A DNA stretch of 30,445 nucleotides, taken from positions 1-30,445 of IMG/VR virus record IMGVR_UViG_3300035698_020642; one strand, written 5' to 3'. The notes beneath the pieces were generated by a model. The model did no database searches. It saw only the letters and a program-made list of their open reading frames with translations, and was not told the origin of the DNA. The stretch comes from a virus. Of this stretch, positions 22,917 to 29,496 are shown piece after piece. Position numbers and translations under genes: made by a program. Each line of letters opens with the position of its first letter. Position 1 is the stretch's first letter.

Positions 22917-23665
22917 GCTGCCCGCACCCGCAAAGAGCGCGCCTTGCCGTCGTTGGTCAGCAGAGAGATATCCATCTGACTGAGCGATATCGCTTCCAAG
23001 GAATTTTTCCGTGCGTGCCGTTCAACTTCGGCGACAGCGTTCATGACTTCGCGCAATCGCCCTCCCGTCCGAGCGCGAATTTCGACCATCAAGTCTTGTT
23101 CGATGTTCAAGGCCACGCCCTTTGACCGCTCAGCCAGTTTGTTACAAAGGGTCTCGACATCTTTGTCGGTGCACATCTCAAAAGTGGTGACATCTGCTAT
23201 GCGGCTATAGACCTGCTCATGGCGCTTGAGCTGTCTGTCTACGCCAGTCATGCCACCAATGATGATGTGGGTGCCCGAAAGGTCCGAGATATCGCGGAGC
23301 ATTTCGATGACCTTTGTATCGCGCATCGTGTGCTCGATTTCATCCACGACAATATCGCGGCCGCTACCGGCGAGGCGTTTCATTGCTTGTTCAAAGAGCT
23401 TGTCTGAGCGGTACGCAGGCTTTTCGCCCAGCTCCGTCACTAGGTCCGTCAAGGCCCAATGCAAGGTCCATCCGCTTTTGGCGCGAAGGTAAACATGCTC
23501 CGCCTGCTGGGTTGCCCACCATTCGAGCGTTTTGGTTTTGCCCAATCCGGGCGCGCCCATAACGAGCTGCCAGCATGCCTCGGGTGCTCCGCGCTTACTG
23601 ACCCGCTGGATGCCAGCTAGAAATCGTTTGACGTTCGTCAAATCTTGAACAAAGAGTGGCCGCAT
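22913..23665 (-). CDS. MuB-like transposition ATPase
   Basis: This 250-residue AAA+ ATPase has GGAGAG upstream. Walker A is GAPGLGKT (residues 37-44) and Walker B is IVVDEIEH, with Asp108 and Glu109. IIIGGMTG follows as a sensor-like strand, and there is an arginine-rich C-terminal lid (IRARTGGRLREVMNAVAEVERHA). It resembles the TniB/MuB class, which picks target DNA and activates the transposase. It sits 21 bases after the MuA stop, the standard order. It lacks the N-terminal HTH of Mu's own B protein, as in other short members. Confidence 0.9.
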   Translation of the reverse strand: MRPLFVQDLTNVKRFLAGIQRVSKRGAPEACWQLVMGAPGLGKTKTLEWWATQQAEHVYLRAKSGWTLHWALTDLVTELGEKPAYRSDKLFEQAMKRLAGSGRDIVVDEIEHTMRDTKVIEMLRDISDLSGTHIIIGGMTGVDRQLKRHEQVYSRIADVTTFEMCTDKDVETLCNKLAERSKGVALNIEQDLMVEIRARTGGRLREVMNAVAEVERHARKNSLEAISLSQMDISLLTNDGKARSLRVRAA

Positions 23666-23686
23666 TATCTTCTCTCCGTGTTGCCC

Positions 23687-25816
23687 TTAGGAAATGTCCA
23701 ACTCGCTGGCCCCAGCAAGTTGCACTTGGATCGCTGGGTCTTGTTCCAACTCAGCGAGATATTCAGCTTGATCGGGTGTTAGGTCTTCCAGGTGCTCACG
23801 CGCCCAGCAGAACCATGACCAATCGTCAGCGACTTCGGCTTGCTCCTCTTGCCGCAGGGGAATGACGAGTGCCGCTTCGGCCTCTTCCGCCAATTCCAAA
23901 TCTTCTGGCCTCATCGGCATCGGCGGTTGCTGCGACCGATCCATTTCTCGGACCGCATCTGCAGCGGCGTCTAGCGCCGTGGTGTTGTGAGGTTGCGTCT
24001 TTCGTGGGAACTCGATCACGCGGTCACTTTGTGCCGCTGCCAAAATCTCATCGGCGATATTGTGAACTCTGTTATCCCGCCCGATGCGCTTGAACTCTTC
24101 GCGGCTTTTTCTTTGGAGTTCTTTTTGTATTTCCTTTGCTTTGACCGCGACCTCGCGTCGGTCAAGCCCAGTCCGCTCCGGTGCTTCTGCAATGCAAATG
24201 AATTTATAGTCTTGGCCATAGACGACGATGCGCCCCATGTCTGCCGGATCTAGACGGACCTGAACTTTCTCGCCAACAAAGCCACCAAGCTCCGGCGCGA
24301 TGAACGTTGAGTTCTCAACGCGGATGCCTTTTTTGCCAACGACGCGTTGCCCACTTGTATCGGGTGCTTCTGCCAACAAAACATCCAGCGCCCGTTCATT
24401 GGAAATAGTGGAAATTGACCCCGTCCAGGAGACGGCTTTTAGCTTGGGTGTCGCACCTATCGAACTGTGGTTTCTGCGGTGGTAGATGTTCTCCACATAG
24501 TCATTGATTTTCGACTGAAGCTCTTCTGAGTTTAGCTCTACCGCTATCGCACCCTGAGGGTCACCAAAGCGCTGTGAAAAACTGCGGCGCGCTTCTATCG
24601 CTTGGCGGTCAGTTACGTTGTGACCAATGAAGCCGGGCAACAGTGAGACAAAATCATGTTGCAAGGTTTGGAAGAACCGCTCTACGTGAGGCTTTGCTTC
24701 TGGGGTAAACGGAGGACAGAACTGCTGCTCAATACCCAACCCGCCTAGCGCTCGCGCGACATGGGCGGAAGCGAAGTCCTTGCCGTTGTCCATCTTGATG
24801 GTTTCTGGCACACCCCAATCCAAAATCGCCTGCCGGATAACCAAAGTGGCGGCCGTTGCTTTGGGCGTCGGTGTCACCAATACCTTCGCACGCCGCGTCC
24901 AGACGTCAATAATGGCGACAAGGTTTAGACGGCGACCTTCTGTAGTCATGATGTCGGCAGGCGAAGCGTCTATTTCCCAAACAGAATTTGGTGATTTTGC
25001 TTTTTCGGACTGCGAGCCAAATGCGACAAGGCGTAGGTTTTTGTATGCGTCTGGGTTTGCTGCCGCTAGAAACGCGTCCGCATGTTGAATACGCGCGGTT
25101 TCCATAAATCTCTGGACCGTGCGCTTTGCAATCTTCTTGCCGAACCGGGCACCTATCATCAGCTGCAACTGAGCGGCTGTAAGGTGGGGACGCGCCGCCA
25201 TGTTGGCAATGCAGAAATCGCGCAGCCCAGCTTCGCCTGCTATTTTTCCTTTTCCCTTTCGGGTTCCATACTTACCCGCTAGGCGGTTGGCACCCTCGCG
25301 GGCCACCTGCGACTGCCAGCGCTCCACTGAGCGCAAGGCGAGCGTGCCGATCTCCTCTTGCACCCACTCTTCAACGGCTATTTCACCGGCATTGAACAGG
25401 GCTGTAAACGCCCCTCTCGCGGCAACCATTGAAAGGCCACCTTCTTCTTTGAAGGTTTTCACGAGATTGACAATGACGGTTCGCGCTGCCTGCCTTGCTT
25501 GCGCCCGTTCGCCTTTTGAAAGAGGTGTGCTCTCCGCGCCTTGTGTCCTGGGGGGAAGGTAACGCGGAGAGCGCCCAGCCAGCTGAAGGGGGGAGTTCAG
25601 CTCGACAGGGTTTTCGATTAATGCACGGCGAGCGATTTCAATTCGGGCCGCTTCAGGAATGCTAGAAATGTGATACTCGCGACCACCTCCACGTCCCTCT
25701 CGTGGACGAGACTGCCAAACTTCGCGGGTCGCCTGCCGATGTACGTCGGCACGATCCGCCGAAATGCCGGGAAGCTTTTGGATCGCCAAATCTTTGGCTG
25801 TGAACCATTCCATCAT
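23687..25816 (-). CDS. MuA-like DDE transposase
   Basis: This 709-residue protein starts at an ATG overlapping the ner stop (ATGA). An N-terminal winged helix (EWFTAKDLA...GRGGGREYHISSIP, residues 1-55) is followed by further DNA-binding domains and the catalytic core. The DDE residues are Asp283 (WEIDASP), Asp343 (KMDNGKDF) and Glu379 (KPHVERFFQ). A C-terminal beta-barrel (about 490-545) and a basic then acidic tail follow, where Mu binds MuB and ClpX. It cuts and joins phage ends both for integration and replicative growth. The second Asp and the Glu are 35 residues apart, closer than in Mu. Confidence 0.95.
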   Translation of the reverse strand: MMEWFTAKDLAIQKLPGISADRADVHRQATREVWQSRPREGRGGGREYHISSIPEAARIEIARRALIENPVELNSPLQLAGRSPRYLPPRTQGAESTPLSKGERAQARQAARTVIVNLVKTFKEEGGLSMVAARGAFTALFNAGEIAVEEWVQEEIGTLALRSVERWQSQVAREGANRLAGKYGTRKGKGKIAGEAGLRDFCIANMAARPHLTAAQLQLMIGARFGKKIAKRTVQRFMETARIQHADAFLAAANPDAYKNLRLVAFGSQSEKAKSPNSVWEIDASPADIMTTEGRRLNLVAIIDVWTRRAKVLVTPTPKATAATLVIRQAILDWGVPETIKMDNGKDFASAHVARALGGLGIEQQFCPPFTPEAKPHVERFFQTLQHDFVSLLPGFIGHNVTDRQAIEARRSFSQRFGDPQGAIAVELNSEELQSKINDYVENIYHRRNHSSIGATPKLKAVSWTGSISTISNERALDVLLAEAPDTSGQRVVGKKGIRVENSTFIAPELGGFVGEKVQVRLDPADMGRIVVYGQDYKFICIAEAPERTGLDRREVAVKAKEIQKELQRKSREEFKRIGRDNRVHNIADEILAAAQSDRVIEFPRKTQPHNTTALDAAADAVREMDRSQQPPMPMRPEDLELAEEAEAALVIPLRQEEQAEVADDWSWFCWAREHLEDLTPDQAEYLAELEQDPAIQVQLAGASELDIS

Positions 25817-26124
25817 TTGCGCAACCTAACGGCGTAGCGGCGCATGCCTTCATCGTCATAGCGCTCAGGAAAAAGTTCTTCAGGAGTAAGCCCAAGGACG
25901 TTGGCAAGCTTTTTTTCTACTTCAAAGGACGGTTGGAACAACGCCTGCCGAACGGCCGCCGGAGTTTTTTTAATGCTCGAGGCAATTTTTCCATAACTCT
26001 GATCCCGCAATTTCAGTTGGTAAGAGACCCAATAGCCGCGCTCCCGAGGATCGCTGGGCACACCGTCTCTGTCGGCGGACTGTGTATTTAGTTTTTTAGT
26101 GCGACTGTTCATGTTTTTAAGCAT
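25813..26124 (-). CDS. ner: Ner-like early regulator
   Basis: This protein has 103 residues from the ATG at 26124; ATG 26112 and a TTG at 26130 are alternatives and none has a clear Shine-Dalgarno. The core matches Ner/SfsB proteins: DPRERGYWVSYQLKLRDQSYGKIASSIKKTPAAVRQAL, then a KKLANVLGLTPEELFPERYDDEG ending. In Mu, Ner shuts down both early and repressor transcription after infection. The N-terminal 25 residues lie inside the duplicated block, so a truncated copy of this start also exists upstream. Confidence 0.85.
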   Translation of the reverse strand: MLKNMNSRTKKLNTQSADRDGVPSDPRERGYWVSYQLKLRDQSYGKIASSIKKTPAAVRQALFQPSFEVEKKLANVLGLTPEELFPERYDDEGMRRYAVRLRK

Positions 26125-26407
26125 ATGCAAATAAATATAAACGTCCAGTAGTTTTTTGGGTATTAACCATATTTTGCGCTAAAACCCTGAAATCACTGAT
26201 GTTTTTCGCTTTAAAAAAAATGAGCGAAATCGCTGGGCACACCGTCTCTGTCGGCGGACTGTGTGTTTAGTTTTTTAGTGCGACTGTTCATGTTTTTAAG
26301 CATATGCAAATAAATATAAACGTCCAGTAGTTTTTTGGGTGTTAACCATGTTTTGCGCTAAAACCCTGAAATCACTGATGTTTTTCGCTTTAAAAAAAAT
26401 GAGCGAA
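26050..26407. repeat. 179-bp tandem duplication of the lysogeny control region
   Basis: Copy 1 is 26050-26228 and copy 2 is 26229-26407, with no bases between. They are identical except at three positions: 26086 A/26265 G, 26162 A/26341 G and 26171 A/26350 G. The unit holds the first ~25 codons of ner, the whole intergenic control region and the leader before the repressor. It therefore doubles any operators, promoters and transposition enhancer present. Confidence 0.95.
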
Positions 26408-26467
26408 TATGCAACCGGTGCACAAACTGATAAACAGCTCTATTGGCACGGGCTAAAGGCAAGACAA
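26131..26467. promoter_or_regulatory. Divergent ner/repressor control region
   Basis: This AT-rich stretch separates ner from the repressor and is almost all duplicated DNA. In each copy it holds GCATATGC, an AAATATAAAC block (a possible -10), the near-palindrome TTTTGCGCTAAAA and the inverted repeat TTTCGCT/AGCGAA. The junction creates AGCGA-AA-TCGCT at 26223-26234. In Mu the matching region carries the operators and the transposition enhancer. Individual promoters could not be assigned with confidence. Confidence 0.6.
26211..26303 (-). pseudogene. Ghost 5' end of ner in repeat copy 2
   Basis: In copy 2 the ner start and first 25 codons are repeated on the minus strand. The frame crosses the junction at 26229, gains FAHFF and stops at 26211. 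It could make a 30-residue peptide from the same start context as ner. The single base change within the shared codons (AAT/AAC) is silent. It looks like a by-product of the duplication. Confidence 0.7.
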
Positions 26468-27115
26468 ATGCAAGCAATCACAGAGCGGCTTAGAAAGGTG
26501 CGAAGCCATTTTGGTTTCTCTCAGCGCGCTATGGCGACGTTCCTCAATATTTCGGCGGCGACCTGGCACGGATATGAGCAACGCGGTGACCTGCCCAATT
26601 CTACTTGCCTTGAGAATCTTGCGACCGAGAACATCAACATCAATTGGCTATTGACCGGCGATGGGGAAATGCTTCGATCCAAAGCAATTCCCACTGATGA
26701 AGAACTTGTTTACATACCGCGCTACGATGAATTGGTAGCCGCAGGTTCCGGTGCAATACCGCTAGACCACCAGGTGGCAACTCCGGTCGCTTTCTCTCGC
26801 CAATGGCTGCTCCAAGAGTTGCGCGTTACGCCAGCCGGTCTTTTCCTAATCGAAGCGCGCGGCAATAGCATGTCCGGGTTGATCGAAGACGGCGACGTTT
26901 TACTCATCGACACCAATGAGCCAAAACTGTCGAGCGATGGGATCTACGTTTTCTCCGTCGACGGCCTCTTAATCGTCAAACAACTGCGGTCGCACATTGA
27001 TAGCAAAATTGACATTCTGAACGGCGATGGAGAGATCCAACAATCTTTCTCACGAAAAAATATCGACAACATTCAAATTATCGGACGTGTCATCTGGAAG
27101 GCGGGCCGAGCATGA
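26468..27115 (+). CDS. LexA/CI-type phage repressor (HTH plus S24 peptidase)
   Basis: The protein has 215 residues from the ATG at 26468, which has AAAGG eight bases upstream and directly precedes the HTH (ERLRKVRSHFGFSQRAMATFLNISAATWHGYE). The frame is open back to a GTG at 26339, with ATGs at 26348, 26378 and 26399, all inside repeat copy 2. After a NWLLTGDGE hinge come the cleavage-site-like VAAGSGA and the S24 fold, with catalytic Ser in GNSMSG and Lys in LLIVKQL. RecA-stimulated self-cleavage, hence SOS induction, is expected. It diverges from ner and would maintain lysogeny. Confidence 0.9.
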   Translation: MQAITERLRKVRSHFGFSQRAMATFLNISAATWHGYEQRGDLPNSTCLENLATENININWLLTGDGEMLRSKAIPTDEELVYIPRYDELVAAGSGAIPLDHQVATPVAFSRQWLLQELRVTPAGLFLIEARGNSMSGLIEDGDVLLIDTNEPKLSSDGIYVFSVDGLLIVKQLRSHIDSKIDILNGDGEIQQSFSRKNIDNIQIIGRVIWKAGRA

Positions 27116-27129
27116 AGGGAAGACAGACA

Positions 27130-27444
27130 ATGAAACCGTTAATTCTTTCGCTATTGGGATTGGTACTAGCAGTGAGTGCCGCGCAAGCCTCGGGTCCATA
27201 TTTTCAGCACCAAGCTGTTGGCTGCATCAGCGACAACATGCTCGCTCAATTTGAAACGGCAGTGGAGGATGGCGACGCCGATGCCGCAATCGGAAGGCTC
27301 GACGCCGGATGCTTTCTCCTACTCAGACAAGACTTTCTCATCCTCGAAAAACAAGAGAGTGCGTCATTGGTCCGCGTGACATTCAACGCTGGTGAGCTGA
27401 ACCTTTTGGTTCCAAATAGATACCTGGAGCGCGAGCAGCAATAA
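27130..27444 (+). CDS. Small exported protein next to the repressor
   Basis: This protein has 104 residues from the ATG at 27130, with GGAAGA eight bases upstream; an ATG at 27112 overlaps the repressor stop (ATGA) and is an alternative. A signal peptide is clear (MKPLILSLLGLVLAVSAAQA, then SG), predicting a periplasmic product of about 84 residues with two Cys that could form a disulfide. It would be made with the repressor in the lysogen. No family recognised. Position and export suggest a lysogenic conversion or superinfection-exclusion role; this is inference. Confidence 0.75.
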   Translation: MKPLILSLLGLVLAVSAAQASGPYFQHQAVGCISDNMLAQFETAVEDGDADAAIGRLDAGCFLLLRQDFLILEKQESASLVRVTFNAGELNLLVPNRYLEREQQ

Positions 27445-27488
27445 CCCAAACCTAATGGGCGATTGGAAATTTCCGGCGCTAGATTTCC

Positions 27489-27538
27489 CCACATGTAAAA
27501 GGCCGCTATTGGCGGGTTTCTGCGATTTCAACATGTGG
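27489..27538. repeat. Inverted repeat CCACATGT / ACATGTGG
   Basis: Two 8-base arms (27489-27496 and 27531-27538) are separated by 34 bases that hold the small hairpin CCGC-TATTG-GCGG. It may be a terminator-like structure for the repressor transcript or part of a recombination site. Neither is shown. Confidence 0.35.
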
Positions 27539-27616
27539 TCTCGGCCCACAGGTTCGCGCCAGATGGTTTGGCGCTATGCCGAAAAGCCTCACACCCTAAC
27601 TCTTTGATTAATCTAT

Positions 27617-27632
27617 TGTTTCCCGTGAAACG
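27617..27632. promoter_or_regulatory. parS-like site TGTTTCCCGTGAAACG
   Basis: This matches the ParB site consensus TGTTTCACGTGAAACA at 14 of 16 positions; the inner 5-base arms GTTTC/GAAAC are intact. With equal base use, a match this good is expected only about 0.01 times in a window this long. It also partly resembles a Mu transposase end site (TGTTTC...AARYR), so a prophage-end role is a rival reading. Confidence 0.4.
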
Positions 27633-27653
27633 TCTTTTGCGCGAGCGCCAGTC

Positions 27654-27789
27654 TATGTGGCGCGATGCTGGCGGTTTTCGCCAATCCAAGTGGCGCGCCA
27701 ATTTTGGGGGATGCCTTTATAAACCGCGCATTCCCGCCAGTTCCCGGTTAATCCCGCTCATATCCACCCCAGCCTATCTATGTGGCGCA
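27654..27789. repeat. Repeated (TAT)GTGGCGC motifs before the integrase
   Basis: TCTATGTGGCGC occurs exactly at 27652-27663 and 27778-27789, and a third GTGGCGC is at 27690-27696. They sit 57 to 194 bases before the integrase start. Such spaced direct repeats may be integrase arm-type sites or operators. No tRNA or core attachment site was found beside them. Confidence 0.4.
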
Positions 27790-27845
27790 GTACAGGTATC
27801 GAAATAAAATTGTTGGTATCGTATGGTGACAATGGGATTTTGGAT

Positions 27846-29021
27846 ATGCCTCTTTCAGACCTCGCCTGCCGCAAAGCAAAGACGGACTCAAAACTCAAGA
27901 AACTCTCAGATGGGGGCGGCCTCCAACTTTGGGTGCAACCTTCCGGCAGTCGGCTATGGCGTTTTGCCTATCGTTTTAGTGGCAAGCAGAAGCTACTCGC
28001 ATTAGGGAGCTATCCCATTGTTTCGCTTGCTAATGCACGCCAAGCGCGCGATGACGCCAAGCGAACGCTCGCTGCAGGCATTGATCCATCAGAACAACGC
28101 AAAGAGGACGCGCGATCTACTGACGACACTTTTCGCATCATTGCAGAAGAGTATGTCGCCAAGCTCACTGCGGAGGGGCGCGCTCCGAACACCCTCAAGA
28201 AGGCTACCTGGCTCCTTTCATTGGCCTACCCGATTATTGGTGAGAAGAGCATCAGGGAAATAACTGCTCCCACAGTTCTGGATGTGCTCCGGCGCGTCGA
28301 AATACGTGGTCGCTATGAGACCGCACGTCGGCTTCGATCAACGATTGGAAGTGTATTTCGCTACGCCATCGCCACAGCCCGCGCCAACACCGATCCAACT
28401 GCTGCTCTGACAGGGGCACTCATCCGGCCCACACCCATACCCTATGCGGCGATTGTCGAGCCAAAGGCATTTGGTGCCCTGTTGCGGGCAATCGACGGCT
28501 TCGAGGGACAGCCGAGCACACACGCTGCACTCAAGCTAATGCCTTTGCTCTTTCCAAGACCTGGCGAATTGCGCGCGGCAGAGTGGTCAGAATTTGGAAT
28601 GGAGAGCAAGGTATGGACGGTCCCCCCTGCCCGTATGAAGAAGCGCCGGGAACACCGCGTACCACTTTCGAAACAGGCTATTTCAATACTCAAAGACATG
28701 CAGGAGATAACAGGCGATGGACGGTTAGTATTTCCCAGCGTTCGAAGCGTTGTTCGTCCAATCTCTGATGGCACTCTCAATGCAGCACTACGGCGCTTGG
28801 GTTACGCGAAGGATGAGGTCACCGCCCATGGTTTCAGAGCATCAGCATCAAGTCTTTTAAACGAATGTGGTAAGTGGCATCCCGACGCAATCGAACGCCA
28901 ACTGTCTCACGTTGAGAGCGACGACGTGAGGCGGGCATACGCACGCGCTGAGCATTGGAAGGAACGGATAAAAATGATGCAATGGTGGGCAAACTACCTT
29001 GATAAGCTCAAGAGCGCCTAG
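27846..29021 (+). CDS. int: P4-type tyrosine integrase
   Basis: This protein has 391 residues from the ATG at 27846 (MPLSDLACRKAK); the open frame runs 22 codons further up, but P4-type integrases start with this segment. The N-terminal arm-binding part has KLSDGGGLQLWVQPSGSRLW and LGSYPIVSLANARQ. Catalytic residues are Arg238 (RPGELR), His328 and Arg331 (TAHGFRASA), His355 (QLSHVE) and Tyr365 (VRRAYARAEH), all present, so the enzyme looks intact. It belongs to a genomic island, not to the transposing phage, which uses MuA. No tRNA is seen next to it. Confidence 0.93.
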   Translation: MPLSDLACRKAKTDSKLKKLSDGGGLQLWVQPSGSRLWRFAYRFSGKQKLLALGSYPIVSLANARQARDDAKRTLAAGIDPSEQRKEDARSTDDTFRIIAEEYVAKLTAEGRAPNTLKKATWLLSLAYPIIGEKSIREITAPTVLDVLRRVEIRGRYETARRLRSTIGSVFRYAIATARANTDPTAALTGALIRPTPIPYAAIVEPKAFGALLRAIDGFEGQPSTHAALKLMPLLFPRPGELRAAEWSEFGMESKVWTVPPARMKKRREHRVPLSKQAISILKDMQEITGDGRLVFPSVRSVVRPISDGTLNAALRRLGYAKDEVTAHGFRASASSLLNECGKWHPDAIERQLSHVESDDVRRAYARAEHWKERIKMMQWWANYLDKLKSA

Positions 29022-29383
29022 AGCTCGTCCACAGAGAAAACCCATCGGAGAACTTCCGTCCTAAGTGTTGTGTGGAGTTGAACCTGAAGACACACACTCC
29101 TGCAAACAACGCTGCTATATAGCGAACTTCGATTTCCGGAGCTGTCGATGTTTTGTAGCACCCATCCAGGGTCTCAGAATTCGTTGGTGGAGTTTCGTGT
29201 GCTGGTTTCGACATAGTGCTCTAGATCATCCTGTCTGTAGCGGCCCGCTCGGCCCAGCTTGATGAACTGATGACCCTTCCCATGGCAGCTCTACTCGTCT
29301 CTACTCCGAGTGGGAGGGCTAGTGTGTGAAATGGCAACACCCAGAAGTCCGTCAGGCTTTCTCGGAGGTCTTTTCTGTTGTAG
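29022..29383. other. Non-coding stretch with decayed gene remnant
   Basis: After the integrase there is no intact gene for about 360 bases. The only recognisable piece is the C-terminal end of an HTH protein on the minus strand. Small frames elsewhere lack start signals and family features. Confidence 0.55.
29174..29272 (-). pseudogene. Remnant of an AlpA/excisionase-like HTH_17 protein
   Basis: The minus strand encodes HQFIKLGRAGRYRQDDLEHYV and then ETSTRNSTNEF before a TGA. FIKLGRAGRYRQDDLEHYV matches the second half of the HTH_17 (AlpA/excisionase) domain, including the usual charged Ser/Thr-rich tail. Upstream in the same frame a TAG appears within ten codons and no first helix can be found. 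It is thus a C-terminal fragment of about 32 residues. It faces the integrase and was probably its recombination directionality factor. Confidence 0.6.
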
Positions 29384-29412
29384 TTGCGATTTGGGAAACG
29401 ATCGTTTTAAAT
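29384..29412 (+). promoter_or_regulatory. Candidate promoter with embedded palindrome
   Basis: TTGCGA (29384-29389) and TTAAAT (29407-29412) are 17 bases apart, each matching the sigma70 boxes at four of six positions. The spacer contains the perfect 10-base palindrome AACGATCGTT (29397-29406), and AACGAT recurs at 29413-29418. The arrangement suggests a repressed promoter for the TerB_N gene that starts 85 bases downstream. Confidence 0.4.
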
Positions 29413-29496
29413 GAACGATACGCCTAGGAAACTCCAAAATGGTGCTCTGGCACAATCAGCAAACAAAGCACCAGGGCTTAGAAGGATATTCGCGCA

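Larger units (their letters stand above)
27445..27845. other. Gene-poor junction between prophage and integrase
   Basis: About 400 bases hold no convincing gene. The stretch contains GGAAATTTCC (27465-27474), an inverted repeat (27489-27538), a parS-like 16-mer (27617-27632) and repeated GTGGCGC motifs. The outer end of the Mu-like prophage should lie in or near it, because the repressor side of such phages is within about 1 kb of the end. No end with clear repeated MuA sites could be fixed. Confidence 0.5.

Noticed and set aside
26050-26407. Diversity-generating retroelement suggested by the A/G differences between repeat copies
   Set aside because: There is no reverse transcriptase gene, only three differences, and the repeat is regulatory DNA rather than the end of a target gene.
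26050-26407. CRISPR array
   Set aside because: There are only two long adjacent copies without spacers and no cas genes in the window.
29008-29214. Minus-strand 68-codon frame after the integrase
   Set aside because: It overlaps the end of the HTH remnant in another frame and the end of the integrase, with no family likeness.
27445-29496. tRNA gene as an attachment site for the integrase
   Set aside because: No T-arm-like GGTTCGAATCC or cloverleaf could be found on either side of the integrase.
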